Positions 1 to 9,312 of a stretch of DNA of 64,000 bases are shown in pieces. The notes beneath the pieces were generated by a model, which ran no database searches, had not been told where the DNA came from, and worked only from the letters and a program-made list of their open reading frames with translations. The stretch comes from Meconema thalassinum (taxonomy: Eukaryota; Arthropoda; Insecta; Orthoptera; Tettigoniidae): contig OX336396.1 in the NCBI GenBank assembly GCA_946902985.2, positions 234,438,297 to 234,502,296 of the forward strand, read 5' to 3'. The position numbers were made by a program, and so were the translations under genes. Every line of letters starts with the position of its first letter. The first letter of the stretch is position 1.

Positions 1-22
1 AGACATACCTGACTAAGCAGTT

Positions 23-217
23 AGATTTTTACTGCCTTTCACTACTTCATACTTGTGCGAGACTGCATTTTCTTCACTTGTTTATCTCAAGAAAAAATAC
101 CGGAATAAACTCCTTACAGTGGAAAACGATCTTCGTTTGAGACTCAGCAATCTTAAACCAGACATTGCTAAGTTGGTATCTAATCTTCAAACTCACCCTT
201 CACATTGGAGTTGTTAG
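23..217 (+). pseudogene. hAT-family transposase, C-terminal dimerisation tail (remnant)
   Basis: One reading frame runs from about base 23 to a TAG at 215-217. It reads like the C-terminal hATC dimerisation region of ZBED/FAM200-type hAT transposases. Visible motifs are FLLPFTTSYLCE (the conserved block before the final helix) and KYRNKLLTVENDLRLRLS, followed by a short tail ending in HPSHWSC. The same frame has a TAA at 14-16, just upstream of the motif, so the copy is broken as well as cut by the window edge. The rest of the transposase would lie to the left. No DDE residues or BED finger are present. Domain assignment rests on motif recall. It is confident for the hAT superfamily and less so for the exact subfamily. 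Confidence 0.7.
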
Positions 218-576
218 TTGAACTTTGGTTTTTATGTTTAATTATTCAGAGTTTTTTGTATTAATATTATTTGCACAATGTCGTTTCTGAATGTTTGAAT
301 TGAATACTTATTATAATACATAATAAAACAACTGGACACACTTCTTATCATTTTAACGTTAACTCTAACAGTCTAACTGTAATAAACACAATTTACAATC
401 CATCTTTTGGTCTGCTACGTAGTGTTGGTGGGGTTATAGTTACTATATCTCCCAACCATTAGATGGTACGCGAGAGATTCTCATTTCTTAAAGTGGTACA
501 CACACTGAAAAGTTTGAGAAACGCTGATCTTGAGTGAATGAATGTAATAGAAAATTGACCAGCTTTAAAAAAAAGT
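218..576. other. AT-rich sequence without recognised features
   Basis: This is AT-rich sequence directly after the hAT tail. It probably includes the 3' end of that transposon, but no terminal inverted repeat or target duplication could be picked out by eye. No coding signal was seen. Confidence 0.4.
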
Positions 577-1980
577 ATTTTTAGCCTACTTTTCACATTT
601 TGCAAAAATGGGGAAAAAGTAGACGTATGAGATCGATCCGGGAAAATGTGTGTCTGTCTGTCTGTCCTTCTGTCTGTCTGGCTGTGTGTGTGTACCCCCC
701 CCCCCCTATCAACTCCTAAACGGCTGCAGCAATCAAAACCAAATTTAGTATGAGTAAAGATGTGCACCGGAATAGCTCACGTCCATATTTGAAAACGATG
801 TCAGTGCTACCAACTGCTGAAAAAACGCACTAGAAATTTGAGCTCCATGTTGGATATCTTGGAAGATATACACGGGAGCTATTCCAAAATTGGCACACAT
901 ATAGATAAGACTATTTCAGTTTAATTTCCAGGAGGCCAACCATGACAGTGTTGCCAAAATTATTTTAAGCCTTCTGATAGGTCCAATGTTTAAATGAATA
1001 TAACTTCTACACTATCAATTGGATTTTAACCAAATTTTGTATGTAATATCTGTACATAAACAGATATGACTGAGCGTATTCCTAAGAGCCACCAGGGCTG
1101 CCAACTGTTAATAATTGCTCTCTCTATTTATTTATTTTTATACAAATACCAATATATCAGAAAGTATGCAAGCCAACAGCTTTAAACTATGCACACGTAT
1201 ATTCTGACATTTTAGATTAATTTGGAGTAACTTATATTCGTCAGTTCTACCAACATGATTATATGCCTGCTGATAGTACCAATTTTTAAATACATGTAAC
1301 TTCTATACTATCAGTTGGATTTCAACCAAATTTCGTATGTGCTATGTGTACCATAACAGATATGACTATAAGTATTGTTAAGAGCAATCAGGGCTGCCAA
1401 CTGTTAATAAATGCTGTCTATATTGTTTTCAACCTAATATCAATATATCAGAAAGTATGCAAGCCAACAACTCTATACTTTGCACACGTGTAGCACCTGA
1501 CATTCTAGATTAATTTGGAGTAATTAATACAAGGCAGTGCTGCCAACATGATTCGATGCCTGCTGATATGTCCAATTTTAAAATACATGTAACTTCTATA
1601 CTAACAAATGGATTTCATCCAAAATTGGCACAACAAGATATAATATTTCAGATTATTTCTGACCAGCACACGCATGACATTGTTGGCAACATGCTTTTAC
1701 GCGTGCTGATAGATCCAGTGTCTAACTGCATGTAACGTCCATTGGACTTCAACCAAATTTTGTATTCTGTACCTTAAGAGGTGGAACTAAGAATATATTT
1801 AGTCACCAGGGCTGCCATCTGTAGTGCTCTATTAGGCTACATTATACCAAGTATATTTTGAACTAATTAGATATTTCGATATTACCAACTTAATTTCGTC
1901 ATTATTCTAGATAGGTTCATATCTGTAGAATAATCATTGGCATGAAAAGTAGGCTGTATAGTTCTTCACGGAACTTCTTG
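577..1980 (+). repeat. Dispersed repeat R, copy a (unclassified, non-coding)
   Basis: The repeat starts with TTTTTAGCCTACTTTT and ends near CACGGAACTTCTTG. It carries a CTGT/CTGTCTG-rich stretch and a poly-C run (about 697-708), then a block beginning AAACGGCTGCAGC. Further copies lie at 2325-3436 and 7337-8322 plus 22620-22765, with a partial one at about 29594. This copy is longer because a segment of about 300 bp (around 1080-1390 and 1390-1690, marked by CAGGGCTGCCAACTGTTAATAA) is duplicated in tandem. No open frame is conserved between copies. Complementary AGCCTAC and GTAGGCT motifs near the ends hint at a foldback or non-autonomous DNA element, but the class is unknown. Confidence 0.6.
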
Positions 1981-2002
1981 TTTTATTTTATTTTTATTTT
2001 TA

Positions 2003-2233
2003 GCGTGGTGTGTTGTCTGGGGAGGAAAGTTTGAATGTAAGGACGAGGAGTTGGAAGGTAGCGGCTGTGGCCTATAGTTAGGGACCAACCCCGGCATTTG
2101 CCTGGAAGGAAGATGGCAAACCACAGAAGACCATCTGCAAGGTTGCCGGCGGGGGGATTCGAACCTCCTCGCCTCCCGGATGTGAGCGACTGCCAGCAGT
2201 CATGCCGTAACAAGCACGGCTAACTCACCCGGT
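2003..2233 (-). mobile_element. tRNA-derived SINE (CCGGGTGAGT head), minus strand
   Basis: On the minus strand this begins ACCGGGTGAGTTAGCCGTGC and carries a box B-like GGTTCGAATCC. Then comes a body with the TGGTTTGCCATCTTCC and GCCGGGGTTGGTCCC motifs seen in tRNA-derived SINEs. A nearly identical copy in the same context is at 7019-7248. It lies just left of the mariner terminal repeat in both places. The apparent 76-aa and 111-aa open frames across the two copies are SINE sequence, not genes. Confidence 0.7.
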
Positions 2234-2324
2234 AAAATATAAAAAAATAAATTTAAAAAAAAGTTTTCATATGATACGAGGGGAGTTCAACTGAAAAAGT
2301 ACGAAACGATACTGTGGGTACAAA

Positions 2325-3436
2325 TTTTAGCCTACATTCCTCATTTTGCAAAAATGAGCGAAAAAGTAGACTTATGAGATCGATCCGGGAAAATGTGTGT
2401 CTGTTTGGCTGGCTGTGTGTGTGTCCCCCCTATCAATTCCTAAACGGCTGCAGCTATGGAAACCAAATTTGGTATGACTAAAGGTCTATGCCGGAATATC
2501 TCAAGGCCATATTTGAAAATGATGTCAGTTCTACCAACTGCTGAAAAATCGCAATTGAAATTTTAGCTCAGTGTTGGATATCCTGGAAGGTATGCATGGG
2601 AGCTATTCGAAAGTTGGCACACATATAGATAATAATATTTCAGTTTAATTTCCAGGAGGCCATACATGATAGCGTTGCCAAAATGATTCTAAGCCAGCTG
2701 ATAAGTCTAATTTTTAAATGCATGTAACTTCTACACTATCAATAGGATTTCAACCAAATTTCGTATGTACTATGTGTACAATAACAAATATGACTGAGCG
2801 TATTCTTAAGAGCCACCAGGGCTACTAATTGTTAATAAATGCTCTGTATTTCTTTTATCCAAATACCAATATATCAGAAAGTATGCAAGCCGACAGCTTT
2901 AAACTATGCACACCTACAGTATACTGCCGGATATTCTATATTAATTTGAAGTAACTTATATACGTCAGTGCTGCTATCATGTTTCTAAGCCTGCTGATTG
3001 GTTCAATTTCAAAATGCATGTAACATCTATTCAAACTAATGGATTTCATTGAAAATTGGCACAACAATAGATCATATTATTTCAGATTATTTCTGATTAA
3101 TACATGCATGGCATTGTTGCCAACATGATTTTATGCGTGCTGTTAGGTCCAATGTTTAACTGCATTTAACGTCTATCCATTGGACTTCAAGCAATTTTTT
3201 TATTCTGTACCTTAAGATTTGGAACTAAGAATATATTCCGTCATCAGGGCTGCCAACTGTAGTGCTCTATTAGGCTACATTATGCCAGGTATATAGTATT
3301 TCGAAATAATTAGAAATTTCGATATTACCAACTTAATTTCGTCATTATTCTAGATAGATCCATATAGATTAATCATTGGCATGAATCTTAGATTTTAAGA
3401 AAATTAGGCTCTTTTAGTTCGTCAGGGAACTTCTTG
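2325..3436 (+). repeat. Dispersed repeat R, copy b, inserted in the mariner arm
   Basis: This is the same repeat as 577-1980 without the internal duplication. It interrupts the mariner arm between GGGTACAAA and TTTCGTTATTCAAA. It also keeps an uninterrupted GTATATAGTATTTCGAAATA at about 3297, which is the empty site for the SINE that disrupts copy c at 8309-8322. Confidence 0.6.
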
Positions 3437-3573
3437 TTTCGTTATTCAAAAGTAATCACCACAGACCTGTGCACAGGTGTCCCATTGCTTCACTAGCTAC
3501 AGGATTTCCTGTTCCCAGGAGTTGTGTGGTTGTCACAGGAGCCAATCCTTTAGTTCGTCATCCGAATGGAAAC

Positions 3574-3929
3574 CATGGAAGAACCATGAACAGAGACGTG
3601 TATTGTGCGACACACCGTAGCCTACGCAAGTCCATCAAGAACAAACGGCCTGGACTGCTCACGAAGGGAGTGGTTCTGCTCCATTATAACGCTCGCCCAC
3701 ACGTCTTTAACTTCACACAAAGTGGGAGCAACTTGAGCATCCACCCTACAACCCGGACTTGTCATCCTGCGACTTCCATCTGTTTGGTCCGTTAAAAAAA
3801 CATCTTAAGGGAAAACGTTTCCAATCGGACGACGAACTAAAGAACACCATACATAATTGGCTCCTGTCACAACTACAAGACTTCTGGGAACAGGGAATCC
3901 TGCGGGTAGTGAATCAATGGGACACCTAA
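3574..3929 (+). pseudogene. mariner transposase, C-terminal part, frameshifted
   Basis: Two overlapping frames encode the C-terminal half of a Tc1/mariner-type DDE transposase. The first carries KRPGLLTKGVVLLHYNARPH, the mariner block around the second catalytic aspartate. In this copy the usual HDNARPH reads HYNARPH, so the Asp is replaced by Tyr. After about 3735 the frame changes, and the second frame shows PPYNPDLSSCDFHLFGPLKK, the block holding the third catalytic Asp, and runs to a TAA at 3927-3929. The replaced Asp, the frame change and the missing N-terminus mean the protein cannot be active. A 108-aa open frame starting at 3469 covers the first part; its beginning is inverted-arm sequence rather than transposase. 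Confidence 0.75.
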
Positions 3930-4020
3930 GCACAGGCCTGTGGTTATTACTTTTGAATAACGAATAAATTGTACCCACAGTATCGTTTCGTAACTTTTCA
4001 TTTGAACACCACTCATATTA

Positions 4021-4725
4021 TTTAGAGGGAAGAATAAGAGTTAAATATGAAATGCCTTTCTCCAGCGTCACTTGCAAATTAATGTTTTATGTATGTTGAA
4101 AGAATTGTTATGATGATGATGATGATAATTGTTGTTTTAAGTGGCCTAACATCGAGGTTATCGGCCCGTGAAAGAATTGTCTAAACTTATCCAATCACCT
4201 ATGATTCCGACAATACATCAAACCCAATGGAAGGGCAACTACGCTCATCTGTAACAATGACATTATGAAAACTGCGAGGACTCCCTCAAGTCTTTGGCGA
4301 TCTGTAAGATCAAACTAGCTCCTGCACGTAATACTATTGACAGACGGGGAATTTGAATCACACTGACTGGTTCCAACTGCCAAGCAAGGAAGGTAGTGGA
4401 GGGATAGAGACAGGCCTGCCACTCTTCACGAAGCAATGAATAAAAATTTCCCTTTCCTGATCTGTCAGATCAGACGCGAATAATGCCGGGCGAGCCCTTT
4501 ACTAGTTAAACGTATAGAGGTACTACATCTGTGGAAATAGTAATATATATGAGGCCTTTGTAAAGAATAACCTATCGTCGGTAACAAGTGCCATTAAAGC
4601 CCCTTCATACGCAAATAGAAATATTTTAGGGGTAGATGACCTCGTTGTTCCGCCCCCTAAAAAAAAAAATAACAAACAATAACAAAGGTAAATGTGTTTA
4701 GCTGGTTTATTATTATTTAGCGTAT
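4021..4725. other. Non-coding sequence with a degraded repeat
   Basis: A short (ATG)n run at about 4110-4128 is followed by TTGTTGTTTTAAGTGGCCTAACATCGAGGTTATCGGCCC, a degraded motif common in arthropod retroposon tails. It reads like an old repeat fragment. No reliable coding signal. The open frame on the minus strand here (4523-4867) partly reads through SINE sequence. Confidence 0.35.
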
Positions 4726-5068
4726 GGCTTTTCGTGCCGGGAGTGTCCGAGGACGTGTTCGGCTCGCCAGAGGCAGTAGCTGCTTCAAGCGGACACCCAT
4801 AGGGTGAGCTACAAGTTCCTTTCAATTTCAAGTAGTTCCAACTTTCGCTACCAGATGTCACTGACACCTAGTTGTGAACGTTGGAACTATGATAGAGCGT
4901 TACAATGAAATCTAACCTGCAAATTTAGCTTCACACAAGATTAATTAGTGGAAGGTTCATTCTTTTACATGCCATAGATCTATGCCATGGGACCGCCGGC
5001 TTTACTTCCCCTCCGAAAGAAGGGATACTGAGGGATATTCCACGCTCATAAAAAATACATGCAGTTGA
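4726..5068 (-). mobile_element. tRNA-derived SINE family G (GCCATACGC-AAT tail), minus strand, head truncated
   Basis: This matches in reverse the SINE at 5552-5990: tail motif GCGTATGGCTTTTCGTGCCG, then CGGACACCCATAGGGTGAGC and the body through CCGCCGGCTTTACTTCCCC. The tRNA-like head is missing where it abuts the next SINE at 5075. A tail-only fragment of the same family is at 6905-7012. Confidence 0.65.
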
Positions 5069-5074
5069 AACAGA

Positions 5075-5345
5075 CTACCTCGTGGCGTACTGGCTAGCAA
5101 ACTTGGCTGCCAACACGGTCGTCATGATTCGATTCCTGGCTCTGTCAAGAAATGTAATTCTGGTCTGAGTACTGAAACGGTATACATTCAGCCTCGTGAG
5201 GCAGAACTGAGGAAAAGCGAGTTCGATTCCCCCCTGAGCATTCCGAGAAGTGGTATTCCGTGGTTATCCAATTCTAGTCCAAGCGAATGCCTAGATGGTT
5301 CCTAACTTAAGCCACGGCCAACTCCTTTCCAATCCAAGTCTAAAT
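5075..5345 (+). mobile_element. tRNA-derived SINE (CCTCGTGGCGTA head), degraded
   Basis: The head CCTCGTGGCGTACTGGCTAG corresponds to box A and GATTCGATTCCTGG to box B. The body has GAAGTGGTATTCCGTGG and a tail of GGTTCCTAACTTAAGCCACG. Related SINEs are at 42652 and 47741. Its 3' half recurs at about 22835-22900. Confidence 0.6.
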
Positions 5346-5551
5346 TACATATACATACATCACTAAGACACCATTGCAACACAAGTTGGTAGTCAAATTC
5401 TACACAGTTCGTTAGTTGTTTTATGGGGAGAACAGCGAAGTCATCTGCTCACAAATAATACACACACCCAAGTATACGGTGCTGAATGACCACAATGACG
5501 AAACCTGGAAATGAATCAACAACAACATCAACTAAAATTACTAGCTTAGCG

Positions 5552-5960
5552 GCTTCGATGGCGTAGTTGGTAGCATGCTGAACTGCTGTGTCAAAGATAA
5601 CGGGTTCAAACCCGGCCGAAGTCGTCGTTTTTTTTAAGACAGTTAAAATCCTTCAGTATGCCATCGGAAGGGAAGTAATGCTGGTGGTTCCATGTCATAG
5701 ATTTATGGCATGTAAGAGATCCTTCTACCAACCAAACTTGTGTGAAGCTAAATTTCTAGGTTGGATTTCGTTGAGACCTACTATCGAAGTTCCAACGTTC
5801 ACCACTGTTAGTGACAGTGGCATCTAGTAGCAAAAGTTGGAACTACTTGAAATTGATCGGAAATTGTAGCTCACCCCATGGGTGTCCGTTTGAAGCAGCT
5901 ACAGCCCTTGGCGAGCCGAACATGTCCTTGGACACTCCTGGCACTAAAAGCCATACGCAA

Positions 5961-5990
<30 letters not shown>
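5552..5990 (+). mobile_element. tRNA-derived SINE family G, full-length copy with (AAT)n tail
   Basis: The head reads CTTCGATGGCGTAGTTGGTA (box A) with GGGTTCAAACCC (box B). The closing CCGAAGTC still pairs roughly with the start, so the tRNA acceptor stem is recognisable. A body of about 330 bp follows, ending GCCATACGCAAAATAAT and running into the microsatellite. Other copies: 23018-23430, 28027-28446 and, reversed, 4726-5068. Several short open frames here are translations of the SINE and its AAT tail. Confidence 0.75.

Positions 5991-6018
<28 letters not shown>
5960..6018 (+). repeat. (AAT)n microsatellite, about 19 units
   Basis: An almost pure AAT run at the SINE tail. In the paralogous block at 23427-24430 the same microsatellite is split by a non-LTR fragment and another SINE. 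Confidence 0.95.
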
Positions 6019-6019
<1 letters not shown>

Positions 6020-6439
6020 CCACGATGACGAAACCTCGAAATCAATCAACAACACCAACTAAAATTACTAGCCTATTGTTTTAAATTTTCCAAACATTTG
6101 GAGTACATTGTTCCAAATTTAAATGCATATTCGCGTCAAAAGAGAAGGAAATCCTTCAGAAACACAGGTATCCAAATATCGGGATTTCCTAAATTGTCTC
6201 AACGGAAGGCAGTTGATGTTAAATTTGAGGGGCTTGAACATCATAGTCGTTTAGTCCCGTGTACTAGGCTGTGTTTGAAATGTTGCCTGATAACTCGTGT
6301 TATTGTGATGGCTGTATTAGCATGGTGTATTTGTAATTCAGGTGAGAATTGGAAACGAGGCGACCGTGGCCTGATGTTAGGAACCATCCCGGCATTCTTC
6401 TAGAGTAGATATGAAAAAAAAAGATGTTCACGAGCCAAT

Positions 6440-6877
6440 CATCCGCTGGAAAGGTGATGCTCACCCTATTCTGTGATTACCTGGGTCCATTGCTTATTGA
6501 TTTCAAGGAACCTGGTGTCTCCGTCATTGGGGAATGGCACTGCGCAACACTGGAGAAATTACAGTGTGCAATTAAGGCGAAACGTCCGGGAAAACTCCGT
6601 CTAGGCTTGCTGCTGCTTCATGATAACGCACGTCCCCATACCGCAAAGATCGTAACGCATAAGGTACGCCAACCCGAATGGGAGACACTTCGGTATCCAC
6701 CCTATTCTCCTGATCTCTCCCCATGCGATTATCACGCGTTAGGTCCTTTCAAAAAGGCCTTGAAGGGTCATCGATAGCTGTCGGACGAGGTTGTGCAGCA
6801 AGTGGTTATAGATTTCTTCACGCAGGCGGACACGGTATTTTACCAACCGAGGTTCTTTAACCTGATGCGTCGGTGAG
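6440..6877 (+). pseudogene. mariner transposase C-terminal half (second mariner family)
   Basis: The frame encodes a mariner DDE core: YLGPLLIDFKEPG (strand region around the first catalytic Asp), then KRPGKLRLGLLLLHDNARPH with the second Asp intact, then PPYSPDLSPCDYHALGPFKK with the third Asp. A TAG at 6775-6777 cuts the frame, but typical C-terminal residues continue in the same frame to about 6876. The N-terminal DNA-binding half is absent. A homologous and more damaged copy is at 24880-26195, split by an 879 bp insertion. It differs from the element at 2278-4014 in sequence and probably belongs to another mariner lineage. Confidence 0.8.
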
Positions 6878-6904
6878 GTGAGTGCCTCAATGCTCACCAG
6901 CATA

Positions 6905-7012
6905 CCTTTTTTTTGCGTATGGCTTTTAGTGCCGGGAGTGTCCGAGGACATGTTCGGCTCGCCAGTTTGTAGCTGCTTCTAGGCGGACACCCAATGGGTG
7001 AGCTACAAGAAC
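6905..7012 (-). mobile_element. SINE family G tail fragment, minus strand
   Basis: GCGTATGGCTTTTAGTGCCG to GGGTGAGCTACAAGAAC repeats the 3' part of family G. It lies exactly at the junction between the two copies of the duplicated block (1990-6896 and 7018-26215). Confidence 0.6.
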
Positions 7013-7018
7013 CGTCGC

Positions 7019-7248
7019 GTGTGTTGTGTTGTCTGGGGAGGAAAGTTTGAATGTAAGGACGAGGAGTTGGAAGGTAGCGGCTGTGGCCTATAGTTAGGGA
7101 CCAACCCCGGCATTTGCCTGGAAGGAAGATGGCAAACCACAGAAGACCATCTTCAAGGTTGCCGGCGGGGGGATTCGAACCTCCTCGCCTCCCGGATGTG
7201 AGCGACTGCCAGCAGCCATGCCGTAACAAGCACGGCTAACTCACCCGG
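7019..7248 (-). mobile_element. tRNA-derived SINE (CCGGGTGAGT head), second copy, minus strand
   Basis: Nearly base-for-base the same as 2003-2233, including its position just left of the mariner terminal repeat (7291). This is one of the anchors for the duplication. Confidence 0.7.
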
Positions 7249-7290
7249 TAAAATATAAAAAATAAATTTTAAAAAATTTTCATATGATAC

Positions 7291-8322
7291 GAGGGGAGTT
7301 CAACTGAAAAAGTACGAAACGATACCGTGGGTACAAATTTTAGCCTACTATCCTCATTTTGCAAAAATGAGGGAAAAAGTAGACTTATGAGATCGATCCG
7401 GGAAAATGTGTGTCTGTCTGTCTGTCTGGCTGTGTATGTGTCCCCCCTATCAATTCCTAAACGGCTGCAGCTATGGAAACCAAATTTGGTATGACTAAAG
7501 ATCTATGCCGGAATATCTCAAGGCCATATTTGGAAATGATGTCAGTGCTACCAATTGCTGAAAAATCGCAATTGAAATTTGAGCTCAGTGATGGATATCC
7601 TGAAAGGTATGCATGGGAGCCATTCGAAAGTTGGCACACATAATGATAATAATATTTTAGTTTAATTTCCAGGAGGCCATATATGACAGTGTACTCCAAC
7701 ATGATTCTAAGCCAGCTGATATGTCTAATTTTTAAATGCATGTAACTTCTACACTATCAATAGGATTTCAACCAAATTTCGTATGTACTATGTGTACAAT
7801 AACAAATATGACTGAGCGTATTCTTAAGAGCCACCAGGGCTGTTAACTGTTAATAAATGCTCTGTATTTCTTTTATCCAAATACCAATATATCAGAAAGT
7901 ATGCAAGTCGACAGCTTTAAACTATGCACACCTACAGTATACTGCCGGATATTCTATATTAATTTGAAGTAACTTATATACGTCAGTGCTGCTATCATGT
8001 TTCTAAGCCTGCTGATTGGTTCAATTTCAAAATGCATGTAACATCTATTCAAACTAATGGATTTCATTGAAAATTGGCACAACAATAGATCATATTATTT
8101 CAGATTATTTCTGATCAATACATGCATGGCATTGTTGCCAACATGATTTTATGCGTTCTGTTAAGTCCAATGTTTAACTGCATTTAACGTCTATCCATTG
8201 GACTTCAAGCAATTTTTTGATTCTGTACCTTAAGAGATGGAACTAAGAATATATTCCGTCACCAGGGCTGCCAACTGTAGTGCTCTATTAGGCTACATTA
8301 TGCCAGGTATATAGTATTTCGA
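7291..8322 (+). repeat. mariner left end (7291-7336) with repeat R copy c, 5' part
   Basis: The terminal repeat GAGGGGAGTTCAACTGAAAA is followed by repeat R at about 7337, as in copy b at 2325. Repeat R is interrupted at ATATAGTATTTCGA (8309-8322) by a SINE and resumes with the same 14 bp at 22620-22633. It ends at about 22765, followed by the mariner arm (22766-22835). Confidence 0.7.
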
Positions 8323-8552
8323 GTCGCCTCCGTAGCGTAGCGGTCAGCATGGTTATCTGCCGCCACGGAGGTCCTGGGTTCGATTCCCGGTTCTGACATG
8401 AAATTTGAAAAGTGGTATGAGGACTGGAACGGGGTCTACTCAGCCTCGGGTGGTCCAAGTGTGTAGAGGGGGTTCGATTACCACCTCAGCCATCCTCGAA
8501 GTGGTTTTCCGTGATTTCCCACTTCGTCTTCGGGCAAATGCCGGGATGGTAC
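8323..8552 (+). mobile_element. tRNA-derived SINE, 5' part, split by LTR element 1
   Basis: The head GCCTCCGTAGCGTAGCGGTC is followed by box B GGGTTCGATTCCCGG. The anticodon-loop region CTGCCGCCAC suggests descent from a glycine-type tRNA. The body breaks at GATGGTAC, where LTR element 1 is inserted, and resumes at 22378-22619. The SINE is flanked by a 14 bp target duplication, ATATAGTATTTCGA (8309-8322 and 22620-22633). Confidence 0.8.
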
Positions 8553-9305
8553 TGCACCATTATTCATAAAGGTCTTAAGTACAGACATGGTTACAGTATT
8601 TTGGGAACACCCTGTAACTTCTTAACTAGCCTCTGAAGTCTATAATTACAGCTGGTCTACAGCGAGCAAAAGCCATGCTATCAAGAAAGAGATCGGCAGA
8701 GCTCGTGTTTCCGACGAGAAACCCGAAGGTCATCGATAATAACCATGTTGACTGTGTCTAACACTATATCGATCGATTCACCTGAGAGTGATTAATACAA
8801 ATTAAAGCATATTTAGCGCTATATGTAAGCAGCTACATACGTCTGTGTGTATATTTCCATGGCAGAAAGCTATTATTAAGAAAGTATGAAGAACAGAAGA
8901 TGATCTGTTAACTCACTGCTAATTACGTTTCGACTGCGATATATTTTGTATCGAGTCGTGACGTGTGAAGGAGTGGGGGGAGCGGATGTGAGACCAAAAC
9001 GACCTCGTGGAGAGAGCAATGAGTATAGAAACTGACAGCGTACAGGTTTGAGCCTGAAAACAGTGAAAGTAAAGTCGCCAGCTAACGGGAGTTGTAAAAA
9101 CGTGTGACCGTGCTGAATTGTATACGCTAGTTCGTTCAGCATTCTACGTGAAGTAGAAACGTGTTTAATAGGGCTCAGACATGGTCTTAAACATGTAATA
9201 GTTTATCTTTGCGACCGTGTATTTACAGCAACTAACGGGCCATGCGGATGGATACTTTCATAATCCCGACCGCGAGCTCAGCTGTCATGTGTCACGAAAC
9301 TCTGC

Positions 9306-9312
9306 ATATAAA
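9306..9312 (+). promoter_or_regulatory. TATA-like box of 5' LTR
   Basis: ATATAAA sits within GCATATAAACCGTCG. About 30 bases downstream, TTGATTCACTCTTCAC is a plausible start region. The identical site in the 3' LTR is at 19545-19551. Inferred from sequence alone. Confidence 0.45.

Larger units (their letters stand above)
2278..4014 (+). mobile_element. Rearranged mariner-type element with long inverted arms, hosting repeat R
   Basis: The left end (GAGGGGAGTTCAACTGAAAA) and right end are inverted copies, meeting at GATACTGTGGGTACAA and TTGTACCCACAGTATC. Beyond the terminal repeat the arms continue: 3437-3520 is an inverted copy of about 3886-3965, so the terminal part of the element is present twice, facing itself. 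Repeat R (2325-3436) is inserted in the left arm. The normal 5' half of a mariner is absent. The transposase remnant lies between the arms. A second copy of the left half is at 7291-7336 plus 22766-22835. Confidence 0.65.

Noticed and set aside
5811..6084. Poly-Asn, poly-Ile and poly-Leu proteins
   Set aside because: Translations of the SINE and its (AAT)n tail in three frames.
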